Notes: generated by a model not told the origin, from the letters alone. Positions 1 through 10,017 are shown, counted from the stretch's first letter. The stretch is 64,000 nt of DNA from JALOOB01 sp040766655 (GCA_040766655.1 JAXGQB010000013.1:124001-188000); one strand, 5' to 3'. Made by a program: numbers and translations.

Positions 1-18
1 CTGACACTTGGCGCTCAC

Positions 19-2475
19 TCACCCCTCATAGAAACTAAACCCGCAGTTGCTGCAATACTTCTCCCCCACCGGCGACTTGACCCGGCAGCGCGGGCACACC
101 TGCACCTCACCGGTCCCGCTGCCGGTCACCTGGGCTCCGCCGCCGCTCGTTTGGATCACCTGCGGCTGGCCGGTGGCAGATGGTACTACAATCACCTGTG
201 GACTTTGGCCTGTCGGGCTTCGCCCAAGGTTCGACAGCGCCGTCGCCTGGCCATCTGCCAGCTTGTCAGCCAGCCGGGAGATCCGCTCTTCACTTTTGTC
301 CTTTGCCTCAATCAGCCGGTCTTCACTTTGCCGGCGCTCCTCTGCATCGCGGGCTCGCTCGTCTTCCCCGGCCTTCAGGAGCCGCTCGAATAGCGCCTGC
401 TCGCGTTCGCCCATTTTGCCTTCAGCCATGGCGCGAAACTTTTCTTGAAAAGCTGCTGCAACTGCGGGAGAATTCTCGGCGGCCATCGCCAGGATTTCTT
501 CCGCGCTCTTGCCTTCCATAGCTTTGGTGCGAGCAAGACTGACCAACATGGCGCCCTGCTCCGGTCCGCTTGCTGCGATAAGCGCATCGCTGCCAAGTTT
601 GCCGAGCGTGGCCAGCCGTTCGATCTCGAATCTTTGTCGTTGTTCCTCTGCAAGCCGTGCCTGGGCGATCCGATCCATCTCTTGTTGATGCGCAGCCGCT
701 TTTCGGGTCAATTCGTCCTCACGCGCGGTACGCAAGGTGGCTTCTTGTTCTTCGCGCTTGATCGCCTTCATTCTGGCCAACGCGTTCAGCCCGATCTCCA
801 AGTCCTCTTTATCTTCGCTGCGTTCCAGTTCACCAATTGTTCGTTTCTGACGAATTTGTTCATCGAAGTCGGCTGCCTCGATCTGGCGTTGGATGCCGCG
901 GCGTTCGGCCTCGTAGCGCTGCAGCTCGACCTCGGTCCGCTTGCGCTTCTGGGCCTCGGTCAGGTCGGCCTCGGTCGCGATGGCACGGAGTTCCAGCCGG
1001 TGCAGTGTCTCAGCTTTCTCCAGCGCCTGCCGATGTCCCTGAGCGTCCTTTTCCTGGCCGCGGTCGAACAGCTCGCGCTTCGTCGTCTCTGCCCGCTCCC
1101 AGTCGGTGCGCTTTGCACCGCGCATGAGTTCGGCCATGTCGTTGTCCCAGCGCTTGCCGTCCAACAGCCCCGCGTCGGTCAGGCGCTGCTGTTCGATCTT
1201 GAGGCTGGAGGCCATGTCATCCAGGGTGAAGTCCGTCTTCCACACCAGTTCCGCTTGCTTGCGGTTGTAGTCGCGCTCCAGTTCGGCCAGGTACGCGGTG
1301 TGTGCGCGGGCCGAGGCGCGGTCTTCCTTGCGGGAGGCGAACTCCTCCGAGAGGACGTCCAGCTCCTCCTGGCGCAACACCTGCCGCTCGTTGATGGTGG
1401 CCAGGAAGTCGGCGAAGTCCTCCTTCGTGCGAACCTGGTTCATCTCCTCGGACATGATCGCGCGCCGTGCCTGCTCCCACACTGCAGCCCGCTCTTCGTA
1501 GGTGCGGACCTGCTCCCGCTGCTCGCGTGTCTTCTGCTCCGTCTCGGCCATGCCGGCCTGCCACAACTCCTCGCGGCGCCGGACATCGGCCAGCTTACGC
1601 TCCCGATCCTGGGTGAGATCGGCCTCGGCCTTGTCGCGCGCCAGGCGTATCGTCTCCCATTGCGCCCGCAGTGCTTCCAGTTGGGGGTGGCTGATTTCGA
1701 CGGTGCGCACACCGCCGAAGCGCAGGCCGCTGGTGGACAGGGTGTTGTTCAGGTAGATGTCCACCGCATCGGCCAGGCGATCGCGTTGGGTCAGGCCGGT
1801 CGCCAGCTGGCGGATGTCCTGCTGTCCGATGACGTCCTGCACCGCATCGCGCACTTCGTCGAAGAGGAAGCTGCGCAGGTCAGCGACCGTCAGGGTGCGC
1901 GCACTCTTCAGGACGTTGGTGAAGAACGCGACCGGGTGGACCACTTCGACCCCCACCACGCAGCGCACGCTGACCTCGTAGGCGTCCTGGGTGTAGATCT
2001 TGGGAAACTGGAACTCCAGCGGCACGGAGCCGCCGTCGACCAGCAGGCCCGTGACGTGCCGGCCAGTGCCCAGCGTGAGCACGCGCTCGAAGAGCGAGTC
2101 CACGGTATAGCGGCCCGGTCCCTGGCGCTCCTCGTCGGCCCGGCCGTCCACCAACAGCACGACCTGCTGGCCTGGCTGCACCTCCAGCTCCTTGTAGAGC
2201 GTGCCGCGCAGGTCGGCCGGCTCGACGCGCACTGCGAACTCGTCGGGGCTCTTGCGCCAGACGCTCCCGCGCAGGTCGGGCGCGCGCGCGCCGCCGATCT
2301 GGCGGCCGCAGGCCGGGCAGAAGCGCGCGTTGGCTGCCACCGTCTGGCCGCAGTGAGGGCACGGGATGCCCACCACGCCGGTGGGCTGGCCGCAGTAGGG
2401 ACAGAACTTGGCGTTGGCGTCAATGCTCTGGCCGCAGTGGTCACACGCTTTTTGGGGTTTTCCGAAGATCGGCAT
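19..2475 (-). CDS. SPFH/band-7-like zinc-ribbon coiled-coil protein
   Basis: An 818-residue protein with no membrane helix. Two zinc ribbons lie at residues 11-28 and 39-56 (paired CxxC motifs), followed by an SPFH/band-7-like beta-rich module at about 75-265. A very long charged coiled coil runs from about 270 to 730, and a last zinc ribbon (CPRC...CSNC) closes the C-terminus. The module begins with a W-R-K-S-P-D-E-F type sequence that recurs near the C-terminus of the protein at 33766-36777, so the two share a domain. The ATG has a strong Shine-Dalgarno (GGAAGGAGG) eight bases upstream. SPFH proteins generally form oligomeric scaffolds at membranes; here the likely role is a cytosolic scaffold for the kinases. 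It is probably co-transcribed with the gene upstream. The specific function is not known. Confidence 0.85.
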   Translation of the reverse strand: MPIFGKPQKACDHCGQSIDANAKFCPYCGQPTGVVGIPCPHCGQTVAANARFCPACGRQIGGARAPDLRGSVWRKSPDEFAVRVEPADLRGTLYKELEVQPGQQVVLLVDGRADEERQGPGRYTVDSLFERVLTLGTGRHVTGLLVDGGSVPLEFQFPKIYTQDAYEVSVRCVVGVEVVHPVAFFTNVLKSARTLTVADLRSFLFDEVRDAVQDVIGQQDIRQLATGLTQRDRLADAVDIYLNNTLSTSGLRFGGVRTVEISHPQLEALRAQWETIRLARDKAEADLTQDRERKLADVRRREELWQAGMAETEQKTREQREQVRTYEERAAVWEQARRAIMSEEMNQVRTKEDFADFLATINERQVLRQEELDVLSEEFASRKEDRASARAHTAYLAELERDYNRKQAELVWKTDFTLDDMASSLKIEQQRLTDAGLLDGKRWDNDMAELMRGAKRTDWERAETTKRELFDRGQEKDAQGHRQALEKAETLHRLELRAIATEADLTEAQKRKRTEVELQRYEAERRGIQRQIEAADFDEQIRQKRTIGELERSEDKEDLEIGLNALARMKAIKREEQEATLRTAREDELTRKAAAHQQEMDRIAQARLAEEQRQRFEIERLATLGKLGSDALIAASGPEQGAMLVSLARTKAMEGKSAEEILAMAAENSPAVAAAFQEKFRAMAEGKMGEREQALFERLLKAGEDERARDAEERRQSEDRLIEAKDKSEERISRLADKLADGQATALSNLGRSPTGQSPQVIVVPSATGQPQVIQTSGGGAQVTGSGTGEVQVCPRCRVKSPVGEKYCSNCGFSFYEG

Positions 2476-2538
2476 GAGATCCTCCTTCCCTGTGGATCGG
2501 CTGGAAACCGGGCTCCCGGAGAAATCCGGCTTCTGGTT

Positions 2539-4434
2539 TTATGACTGCTCGATGAACGCGCTCCGCTCGCCCATGACGCGGCGGAGCTGGTTGATATCTT
2601 TGTCCAGGGCAGCGGTTGCCTCGGCGCAGCGGGCGGCGCTGCCGTCGACGCTGGCCGCGTAGAGCGCCTCGGAGTCCAGCGCCACTTTCCGTGCCCGCCG
2701 CAGGAGATCGTCGTCCAGGTCCAGCATCCGGGTCACCTGTGCATCTGGCACCCAGACTTCGGCGAAGTAGCGCGCGTCCCGATAATGAACGGCCTGGGTC
2801 TCGTCCTGGAGCTTCGCCAGCGGACCGGTCCGCAGCCTGCGCAGAGCAGCTGTTACCTGCTGACCGTCCGGGCCGAGACGGAACAGGGTGCTTCCAGCCT
2901 CCTCCAGGTTGGTTTGGCCGCGTGCCAGATATTGGCGCACCTTGCGGCGCACCAAGTCATCGGCCATGCGCCGCTGCGGCAGGCCGGGCCCGGTCACCTG
3001 CTGCAGCAGCGCGTCGACCTGGCGTCGCGCCTGGCGCTCCCGGCCCCGGGCGATCAGCACCAGCCCGAACGCGACTGCGAAGGCCAGGATTGGCAGCGCC
3101 AGCAAGGCCGGCGGGTGCCCATCCAGCCACAGCAGCAGGCCCCCGGCGAGGGCCGCCGCCATGAGCACGTCGGCGACCAGGTACATGCGCCGGGCATGTG
3201 TGCGCACCTCGTCCAGGGCTGCCTCAGCAGGCAGTCCTTTGAAGCGCTCCCGGACTGCTTCCCAGTACGGCTTGGCCTGCTTTTGCGCCTGCGCGTAGGT
3301 GACCGCGGCCGCGCTCACGCCGACGACGGCAACGACGAGGCCGATCCCCTCCAGGACCAGTCCCGCGACATCGGCCTGGGCAAAGCCGTTGGAGAGGACG
3401 CTGCGCGTGGCCCAAGCACAGCCGATCGTCGCCGCTCCCAGGCGCAGGATGCTGTAGATGCGGTTCAGGCGGCGGGAGGGCGAATCGGGCAGCGGGTCGG
3501 CGTCTGCCCCCACGCGGGACTGCATCTGGTCCTGTCGCCTGGCGGCGGACAGCGGTTCGTCGATACCGGCTGCTTCCGCGCTCAGATCAGCTGCCGCATC
3601 TGTGAGTGCGGACTTCACTGCCTCGGCCCGGCGCAGCGGGATTCCGCCGGGCGCGACGCGGCGCCAGAGCAGATCGACCGTCTCCTCGTCCAGCGTTTCG
3701 CCGGTCTCGGCCTGCCACGTGGCGATCCGGTCGCGGAACTCATCCAGCGTGTCGAGCTCCGCCACGACGTCGGCAATGCGGGCGGTCTGAGCCAGCGCGG
3801 TAGCACTGCGGGCCATGTCGGCCGCCGCCTCCTGTGCCGCCAGGCCGGCCGTGCGCAAGGCGAGGGTCGGTGTCGCCAATGCCAGGCCGTACCGCGCAAG
3901 CTCCGATTCGAGCGTACCGCGCAGCGCGCGCACCAGTGCGTCCCGCACGGCGGCGCGGTTCAGATCGGACGCCGCATAGCTGCTGATCGAATCGGCGAGG
4001 AGATCGTGGAGCCGGCCGGCGATCGCATCCGCGGGCAGCAACCATTCCGGTCCCGGGCTGAGGCGCAGCCAGGTCTCGTGCAGCTGCAACGGTGCGGCGA
4101 CCGAGACCTCCGCGGACACGCGCGCCCTGACGGGTTCGCCATCGCCCGCCGGCAGGCCGTCCCACTGCAGCTCCAGCGGCAGCGGGCCTGTCCGGAGCAA
4201 AATGACCTCCGGCGCGGGCGCGGGCCAGTTGAGCAGGCTATGATCGCCCGGCCCCAGCGTGTAAGGCCCGGCCTCGGCCAGGGCGATGGCGACGTGGCGG
4301 TCGGGCACGCGCAGCCGTTTGCGCAGCCGGCCGGGAGGAGCCAGGCGGCGTGCGAGGGTCTCGGAGGGCTGGGCGATTGCCCCCTGTTCCCTATCCCCCA
4401 TCCTCTGTCCGCTGGTCCCTGTTGCCTGGGTCAT
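2539..4434 (-). CDS. Two-membrane-segment protein with SPFH-like N-terminal region
   Basis: A 631-residue protein starting at the ATG preceded by GGGAGGG; the open frame extends 35 codons further but without a ribosome site. Residues about 50-260 have the beta-rich then helical pattern of an SPFH-like module, with phrases such as 'GPGDHSL' and 'PLELQWD' that parallel the neighbour at 19-2475. Hydrophobic stretches at about 335-380 and 418-458 are likely membrane hairpins or helices, followed by a basic, Gln/Arg-rich helical tail. It lies 63 nt upstream of the zinc-ribbon SPFH gene in the same direction, suggesting a membrane partner for that scaffold. I recognise no enzyme motif. Confidence 0.75.
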   Translation of the reverse strand: MTQATGTSGQRMGDREQGAIAQPSETLARRLAPPGRLRKRLRVPDRHVAIALAEAGPYTLGPGDHSLLNWPAPAPEVILLRTGPLPLELQWDGLPAGDGEPVRARVSAEVSVAAPLQLHETWLRLSPGPEWLLPADAIAGRLHDLLADSISSYAASDLNRAAVRDALVRALRGTLESELARYGLALATPTLALRTAGLAAQEAAADMARSATALAQTARIADVVAELDTLDEFRDRIATWQAETGETLDEETVDLLWRRVAPGGIPLRRAEAVKSALTDAAADLSAEAAGIDEPLSAARRQDQMQSRVGADADPLPDSPSRRLNRIYSILRLGAATIGCAWATRSVLSNGFAQADVAGLVLEGIGLVVAVVGVSAAAVTYAQAQKQAKPYWEAVRERFKGLPAEAALDEVRTHARRMYLVADVLMAAALAGGLLLWLDGHPPALLALPILAFAVAFGLVLIARGRERQARRQVDALLQQVTGPGLPQRRMADDLVRRKVRQYLARGQTNLEEAGSTLFRLGPDGQQVTAALRRLRTGPLAKLQDETQAVHYRDARYFAEVWVPDAQVTRMLDLDDDLLRRARKVALDSEALYAASVDGSAARCAEATAALDKDINQLRRVMGERSAFIEQS

Positions 4435-4489
4435 AAGCCCTCCCTGTGCATACGTGAGAATCGGTATGCTCCGATAATAACACGATCCC

Positions 4490-4518
4490 AAGATGGTTAA
4501 CTGACGGCACGTTGTCAA
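4490..4518 (-). promoter_or_regulatory. Candidate promoter for the 4434-19 gene pair
   Basis: On the minus strand, TTGACA (complement of 4513-4518) is followed 17 nt later by CATCTT (complement of 4490-4495), a weak -10 box. A second possible -10, TATTAT, is the complement of 4474-4479 but lacks a good -35. The 270-nt gap here is the largest in block A, so a promoter is expected. Confidence 0.3.
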
Positions 4519-4534
4519 GTGTCTGACAATGATA

Positions 4535-4558
4535 ACCAAGTTTTACCAATTCTACCAA
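4535..4558. promoter_or_regulatory. Three ACCAA direct repeats (operator-like)
   Basis: ACCAA occurs at 4535, 4545 and 4554, spaced 10 and 9 nt, about one helical turn, in a short AT-rich island just upstream of the candidate promoter. Such phased repeats can be regulator sites; chance in AT-rich DNA is also possible. Confidence 0.25.
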
Positions 4559-4704
4559 TTATAACTCAATCGATCGCGGGCGAAGATGAGATTACGACGG
4601 CGAATCAACCGGATTCGTGGAATTCCCCCTTTCATTTTTGCGATCCGGGTGAGGGTCTCCGTAGCTAGTCGGATATCTCCTGCGATCTGCCAGTCTTCCC
4701 TTCC

Positions 4705-6297
4705 TCACCTTAGCGCCTGCACCACCTCCGCACCGTCCCACGGCCGTATTCTCGGCTCGTCGGCCAGCATGCGAGCCAATAACTCATCTAGCCATGCGGG
4801 CGCGGCCGTGTAGAGCTGTTTCAGCCGTGTGCCGGGCTTCATGGACTTGTACGCGCGTCCCGTCAGCATCTCGAACAGAATCACACCTAGGCTGTAGACG
4901 TCAGAGGCGGGTGTCAGGTACCTCGTCGTCCCCTGCTGCTCCGGACTCATGTACGCTGGTGTGCCAGGATGCGAGCCGGCCGCGCTGCCTAAACAAGTGG
5001 GCGCCTCCCCCACTTGTGCCAGCCCCAAGTCGCTGACCTTGACGCTACCAGCTTCATCAAACAGGATATTTGACGGCTTCAGGTCACGGTGCACGATGTC
5101 GAGTTCATGCAGCGCGGTCAGCCCTTCCGCCGCCTCCCGCACAATCCGCACCGCCTCGTCAGTGGAGATAGCGCTGCCCCCTTGCCGCACCTGCCCCAGC
5201 CGCTCCGCCAGGGAGCCGCCCGCCGCATACTCCAGCACCAGGAGCAAGGTCTCACCATCCTGCTTGAAGTCATGGACCCGGATCACGTGCGGGTGGCCGA
5301 TCCGCATACCCAGTTGCGCCTCCAGCCGGAAGCGACTCCGGAAGTCGCCGAACTCCGTTCCGCTCAGCCTCGGCGCATCCCGGCGCAGCACCTTTAGCGC
5401 TCGCGGCGCCTGCAGTGCCAGGTGCATCGCGCGGTACACCTGCGCGAAGGCCCCGCTGCCGATCGACGCCTCGATGCGATATTTGTTGAGCAGGATGTCA
5501 CCGGGCTGGTACATTGGTCCCAGTTGTGGTTCTCTCATTTTGGAAAGTTGCCCCTCGGCCTTCTCGGCACGGCCGCGCCATTCAGCCAGAGACGCTTCCA
5601 GCGCGGTCGCCTTGGCCTGCCCTTCAGCCGCGACGCGTTCGGCTGCGGCCTGGGCCCGGCTCAGCTCGGCTTGGCACATATCCTGCGCCCGGAGAACCTG
5701 CGTCAGCTTTGTTTGGGCTTGTTCGGCGCGGGCGCGCCATTCGGATAACGTCTTCTGCACGTCCGCTAGCCTAGTGTGGGCTGTGGCTGCGGCGGCCCGG
5801 GCGTCTTCCTCGGTATGGCGCTGGTTGTCGAGCGCTTCTGCCAGTTCGCTTTGGCCCTTGTCGCGCGCCGCCGTCAGCTGGGCCAGTTCCGTGGTTAGGC
5901 GTTGCGTTTGGGCGGTCAGGGCTTTCAGGTCGCTTTGCAGTTGCGCCTGTCGGGCCGCTTCCTGTTCAGCGTCTCCACGGCGTATAGCAGCGCAGTCGGT
6001 GCACATCTCAAATGTCTTATCGAAGTGAAGCGCCTTGCACAGGAACTTTCGCCCGCAACCGCCTCGGCAGTTGAAGGTATTGCCGATACGATTGAACTGG
6101 CCGCACTTTTCGCACTCCACCTCTGCGTGTCCTGCCATCCGTGGCGGTGTCGTGTTGACGACCACCGTCTGCTTGGGACTGCGGATGTTGATCTGGTCTC
6201 CCTCTTCCAGGGGTAGATTCACCAGTTCACCCTGGCACTCAGGGCAGTAGCGGTATTCCGTTGGCCACACGCGGTGGCACTTGGGACAAATGGGCAT
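4705..6297 (-). CDS. Zinc-ribbon, coiled-coil Ser/Thr protein kinase
   Basis: About 530 residues. An N-terminal zinc ribbon (CPKC...CPEC) is followed by a second, larger cysteine cluster near residues 60-110, a coiled coil at about 110-255 rich in Ala/Glu/Gln, and a C-terminal Hanks-type kinase domain. Kinase motifs are intact: ALKVL lysine, HRDLKPSN catalytic loop, and PGTPAYMSPEQ activation-segment end. The DFG motif reads DLG, as in five kinases of this window. Unusually the kinase domain is C-terminal and there is no membrane helix, so this is a soluble kinase recruited through its ribbons or coiled coil. The start could be GTG at 6312 or ATG at 6297; the ATG was chosen. It is 22 nt after the upstream gene and probably co-transcribed with it. 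Confidence 0.88.
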   Translation of the reverse strand: MPICPKCHRVWPTEYRYCPECQGELVNLPLEEGDQINIRSPKQTVVVNTTPPRMAGHAEVECEKCGQFNRIGNTFNCRGGCGRKFLCKALHFDKTFEMCTDCAAIRRGDAEQEAARQAQLQSDLKALTAQTQRLTTELAQLTAARDKGQSELAEALDNQRHTEEDARAAAATAHTRLADVQKTLSEWRARAEQAQTKLTQVLRAQDMCQAELSRAQAAAERVAAEGQAKATALEASLAEWRGRAEKAEGQLSKMREPQLGPMYQPGDILLNKYRIEASIGSGAFAQVYRAMHLALQAPRALKVLRRDAPRLSGTEFGDFRSRFRLEAQLGMRIGHPHVIRVHDFKQDGETLLLVLEYAAGGSLAERLGQVRQGGSAISTDEAVRIVREAAEGLTALHELDIVHRDLKPSNILFDEAGSVKVSDLGLAQVGEAPTCLGSAAGSHPGTPAYMSPEQQGTTRYLTPASDVYSLGVILFEMLTGRAYKSMKPGTRLKQLYTAAPAWLDELLARMLADEPRIRPWDGAEVVQALR

Positions 6298-6319
6298 GCT
6301 ACTCTCACTCACATCTTGG

Positions 6320-9253
6320 TCATTTTGCCAACGGCATCCCGCAGCGTACGCATTTGAAGCGATCGGCCGGCTGGTTTTCCCCGCAGTTCGAACATTGCAC
6401 GCGCCGGACCTCAGCGGGCGGCTGGCCGGGTGTGCTTGCCGGCCCCGTCGGACTGCCGCCCGCGGCTGCGGCCTGGCGCCGGATGTCCACGCTCTGCTTG
6501 TCCCCGCCCACCACGTCGCCGACCTGATCGGACTGGATCAACTGGGCCGGCCCATAGAATACATTCTGCGGCGTACTGTCGCCCCTCCGCTCTTCCTTGC
6601 TGCGAACGCTGATGTCGAATGTTCGCTTCAGCGCTGGCAGGGGCCTACCGCGGGCATCGGTGCAGGCGGCAGCCAGGTACAAGGGGAGTGCGCTGCCTGC
6701 CCGTTTCGGTACGACATACAGTGGCATCTCGCGGGTGACATCGGCAGCCAGGCCGAATGGCTCCGCGGCCATCTCGAGGTCAGTCTCAAAGTACCCCTTG
6801 ACCTCGAAGGCAATGTTCGCTGCCTGGCCCCAGCCGACGTTGCGCAGGGTCAGGATCAGTTTGCCGGAGTGCCCTTCGGTGAACTCGCCGATCAGCGACA
6901 ACTCCAGCTCCAGCAGCGGCTGCCGGCGGAGATAACGGCGGACAGCATCGCACTCGGCGGCCCGTTGTGCCTTGCCGCACTCTTCGAAGCCTTGAAGCGC
7001 CAGGTCGTACAGCGCGGCCACATCTTCCCGTGCAGTTTCCTCTTGCTGAGCCTCTTTAGCTGCCCGCCAGTAGTCCTCGGCCGCTCGATCGCACGCGCCA
7101 GCTTTCTGCCACGCCGTCGCCGCCCGGGTAAACTGTCCCCCCCGCTCCCAGGCCTCGGCAGCGCGATCCGCCTCTCCCGCGGCAGACCATGCATCGGCGG
7201 CCGCGGACCAATCGGTCAGTTCCTCGTATAGCTGGGCCGCCTCCGGCCATCTCGCCTGCCGGGCGTAGACCGCAGCAGCCTGCGACCGATCGCCGGCCTT
7301 CAGGAAGAGCGCCGCAGCTTCGCCCAGGACGTGTGCCGCTTCCATCATCCGGCCCGCGTCCCCCCATTGCTCCGACGCGCGGTATTGCTCCGCGGCCAGC
7401 ACGTATTCCTTGGCCCGCTCATACGACCGCGCGGCCTCGATGGGCCGCTTGAGGCGGATGTACTCCTCAGCTGCGGCTGCATGTTGTCCCTGTTCGCTGA
7501 ATAACCGGGCCAGTTCCTCTGGTCCGGCAACGAGGCGCATCAGGAGGACCTTGAGTGCCGGATCGCGCTCCTCGCGGATGACGTAGTCCGCCCGATCTCT
7601 CTGTCCGGCCCGGTGGTAAAGCTGCACCGCTTTTTCCGGTTGGCGCAGCCGGTGGTAGGCTTCGGCCGCCTGGAGCCAAAGGGCCAGCGCCGCCTTCTCC
7701 GCTCCTTGCCCTGCTGCTGCCTCCGCCGCGCGCTCGAATGCATGGGCTGCCTGTGGCAACGCGGTCGCTCCTAGCCGGGCGTAGACACCGGCTGCCTGTT
7801 CCCAGCGATCGGCCTGCTCGTAGGCCTGCGCTGCCGCGGGCAGGTCGTCCATGGCCTCCGACAGCCGTGCAACGTGTTCATGCCGGCCGAGGCTTACATA
7901 CAGGATGCGCGCGGCCTTCAGATCGCCCGCGCGCTCGAACTGCTCGGCCGCCAGCGCTGCCTCGCCCGCTCGCTCGTACAGCCGGGCTGCATGGACCGGC
8001 TCGGCCAGTTCCGCGGCATAGATCCCGGCCGACCGGCGCAAGTCGCCGAGCAGCGCATAGCGCACGGCCGCCTCCGGCCATCTCCCCTCGGCCGCCAGCA
8101 CATCCGGCGCCATCTCGGGAGCTTGCGCGCGCAGGGTAATGGCATAGATCTGGCCTTCCACGTCGCCCACATAGACGCACTCACCATCGGAAGCCCAATC
8201 GGCGGCCACATGGCGTTCGGTCTGAAAGACGGGGGTTGGATCCAGCTGGCCTGTTGCGGCCTCCAGGACGTATATCTGATGGTCCTGGGCCGCCACGATC
8301 ACCTCGGGTCCCACCACGATGGGCGTGGTCACCGACTTCCTGGGCAGCTGTGTCCGCCAACGCAAAGCGCCTGTTGCGGCATCCAGGCAGTAGACGTAGC
8401 GGTCGTGGCCGCAGAAGTACACGTTTAAAGCGTCAACCGCAGGCGGGGTCAAGGGCGGCCGTTTGGTCGCCTCGCTGGCCCATACCCGCTCACCTGTGTC
8501 GCCGATCAAGGCGTAGCACCGGCGGTTCCAGCATGTCAGGAACACACGGTCCCCGCTGCCAATGGGCGGATAAGGGAATCCTCCGCCCCACTGTGGATCG
8601 GGGTCGGCATCAAAGCGCCACGCCCTGCTGCCGTCTGAAGCGTGCAGAGCGGTCAGTGTGCCCTGGTCGTTCCCGAAGATGACCTTGTCGCCGGTCGCTG
8701 CCGGTGCGGCCTGACAGACGCCCTTGATCGGCGTGCGCCATAGCTCTGCGCCGCTGGCCAACGCCAATGCCACGGCATGCCCATCTGAGGTCGCGACGCA
8801 CACGCGATCATCCACCACCACCGGATCCGAGACCTGTCGTGCCTGGAGCGGGCTGCGCCAGCGGAGGGCGCCCGTCGCCGCATCCAGCGCAAGCACCGCC
8901 TTGTCAGCCGCGGGTATCGAGCGACTGTCGATCGGTCCCACCAGTACGAGCCCGCGCGCAACAGCGACCTGACGGTAGATCCGCCAATCGCCGAGGCTGG
9001 CAGGCGTCTTCCAGCAGGGCTGGCCCGTCCTCGCATCGAGCGCGTGCAATCTCCCCTCCGCGTCGCACGCGTAGAGCACGCCTTCGGCCAATGTCAGGCT
9101 TGACACCAGACCTCCCGGCAGTTGTGCATGCCAGGCTGGTGCGCCGCGGCCCGCGGGCGGTTCGGGGGGACGCACCCACTTCCCGCAGTGGGTGCAGCGA
9201 GGCGCGTCGAGGATCAGCGCGTCGCAGGCGGGGCAGAAAATGGCGGTTAACAT
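6320..9253 (-). CDS. PQQ-type beta-propeller/TPR protein with zinc ribbons at both ends
   Basis: A 977-residue protein. It has an N-terminal zinc ribbon (CPAC...CTHC), an eight-bladed PQQ-like propeller at about 40-385 with repeated 'ALDAATGALRW' blades, and a long alpha-solenoid of TPR-like Ala/Glu-rich helical pairs at about 395-800. An immunoglobulin-like sandwich (about 805-900) and a final zinc ribbon (CSNC...CVRC) follow. The propeller has no signal peptide, so it is cytosolic and probably a protein-interaction platform rather than a quinoprotein dehydrogenase. The start at 9253 has GAGGAAG just upstream; the frame opens at 9283, which overlaps the previous gene. It resembles the plus-strand protein at 33766, sharing ribbon plus propeller plus helical segment. 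Confidence 0.85.
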   Translation of the reverse strand: MLTAIFCPACDALILDAPRCTHCGKWVRPPEPPAGRGAPAWHAQLPGGLVSSLTLAEGVLYACDAEGRLHALDARTGQPCWKTPASLGDWRIYRQVAVARGLVLVGPIDSRSIPAADKAVLALDAATGALRWRSPLQARQVSDPVVVDDRVCVATSDGHAVALALASGAELWRTPIKGVCQAAPAATGDKVIFGNDQGTLTALHASDGSRAWRFDADPDPQWGGGFPYPPIGSGDRVFLTCWNRRCYALIGDTGERVWASEATKRPPLTPPAVDALNVYFCGHDRYVYCLDAATGALRWRTQLPRKSVTTPIVVGPEVIVAAQDHQIYVLEAATGQLDPTPVFQTERHVAADWASDGECVYVGDVEGQIYAITLRAQAPEMAPDVLAAEGRWPEAAVRYALLGDLRRSAGIYAAELAEPVHAARLYERAGEAALAAEQFERAGDLKAARILYVSLGRHEHVARLSEAMDDLPAAAQAYEQADRWEQAAGVYARLGATALPQAAHAFERAAEAAAGQGAEKAALALWLQAAEAYHRLRQPEKAVQLYHRAGQRDRADYVIREERDPALKVLLMRLVAGPEELARLFSEQGQHAAAAEEYIRLKRPIEAARSYERAKEYVLAAEQYRASEQWGDAGRMMEAAHVLGEAAALFLKAGDRSQAAAVYARQARWPEAAQLYEELTDWSAAADAWSAAGEADRAAEAWERGGQFTRAATAWQKAGACDRAAEDYWRAAKEAQQEETAREDVAALYDLALQGFEECGKAQRAAECDAVRRYLRRQPLLELELSLIGEFTEGHSGKLILTLRNVGWGQAANIAFEVKGYFETDLEMAAEPFGLAADVTREMPLYVVPKRAGSALPLYLAAACTDARGRPLPALKRTFDISVRSKEERRGDSTPQNVFYGPAQLIQSDQVGDVVGGDKQSVDIRRQAAAAGGSPTGPASTPGQPPAEVRRVQCSNCGENQPADRFKCVRCGMPLAK

Positions 9254-9279
9254 AACTTCCTCATGATTCCCCATGCCCA

Positions 9280-10017
9280 TCAAGGCGCCCAGATGCCGCG
9301 CTGGTGGCAGCTAGCGGACTCCTGCAGCGCCTTAAGGCGAGCTGCCTCTCTGACGTCAGGCGGCACGCAGAGTGCAGTGGCCAGGCCCAGCCGCACCAAC
9401 TCGCCGTTGACCCAGATGGTGCCGGCGTAGACGTGCCGCAGCAGCCGGCCGTGGCAGTCGGCCTCAGAGACTTCTTGCTCCAGCCGCACCTCTTTGCCCG
9501 CTACCAGGCGGGCATTCGCGTCGGTCGCCTCCTGGGCCATTGGCTCCCGTTCGCCGTACACATTGTGCATCTCGGGCGTATCGATGCCGATATAGCGGAC
9601 CTCGCGTCCGTCGGCCAGCCGGATGCTGTCGCCGTCGATCACGTGAGCGACGATCGCACGCTCGCGCACGCGTTCTTCCAGCCGGTTGCGCAAGCGAGCC
9701 AACACCTGGGTGGCCTGCACCGACCAGGGGATATCGCCCAGGGCGGCGCGACGCAGCTGGCGGAAGAGCTGTGGCCAGTCGATTCCATCGCCCGTCAACC
9801 GTTGTGCCAGATCCGGCCGGGCCGCGAGGCGGCGGGACAATTCGTCCAGCTCAGCCAGCCGCTCCGCCGCAGCCTCGTACGCCGCGATCTGCGCGTCCAC
9901 CAAGCGGATCTCACGCGCGATCGCAGCGCGTGCGGTCGGGGTGGTGAAGGTTCGGCCCTGCTCCCACAGCGCGGTGCGGCGGCTGCGCAACTGCGCCACG
10001 TAATCAGCAGCCGTCAT
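9280..10017 (-). CDS. Staphylococcal-nuclease-like (SNase) domain protein
   Basis: A 245-residue protein with a helical N-terminal half (about 1-110) and a C-terminal SNase fold. The family's catalytic pattern is visible: Asp in 'VIDGDSIRL', Arg and Asp/Glu in 'VRYIGIDTPE', and a later Arg in 'DCHGRLLRHVY'. The active site therefore appears complete, unlike its paralogue at 26962-27852. No signal peptide is seen, so it is intracellular. The ATG chosen overlaps the end of the HTH gene by 14 nt, which suggests translational coupling; a longer frame to 10140 lies wholly over the HTH gene and is less likely. It may cut nucleic acid or act as a binding module within the signalling complex. Confidence 0.82.
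   Translation of the reverse strand: MTAADYVAQLRSRRTALWEQGRTFTTPTARAAIAREIRLVDAQIAAYEAAAERLAELDELSRRLAARPDLAQRLTGDGIDWPQLFRQLRRAALGDIPWSVQATQVLARLRNRLEERVRERAIVAHVIDGDSIRLADGREVRYIGIDTPEMHNVYGEREPMAQEATDANARLVAGKEVRLEQEVSEADCHGRLLRHVYAGTIWVNGELVRLGLATALCVPPDVREAARLKALQESASCHQRGIWAP

Noticed and set aside
445..2544. A 699-codon plus-strand frame opposite the first gene, and similar long antisense frames across the window
   Set aside because: They lie wholly opposite strong genes, have no recognisable domains or ribosome sites, and show biased compositions (Ala/Arg/His-rich) expected from reversed GC-rich coding frames.
6320..9253. PQQ-dependent alcohol or glucose dehydrogenase
   Set aside because: There is no signal peptide and no obvious cofactor or metal site, and the propeller is joined to TPR and zinc ribbons; a scaffold is more likely.
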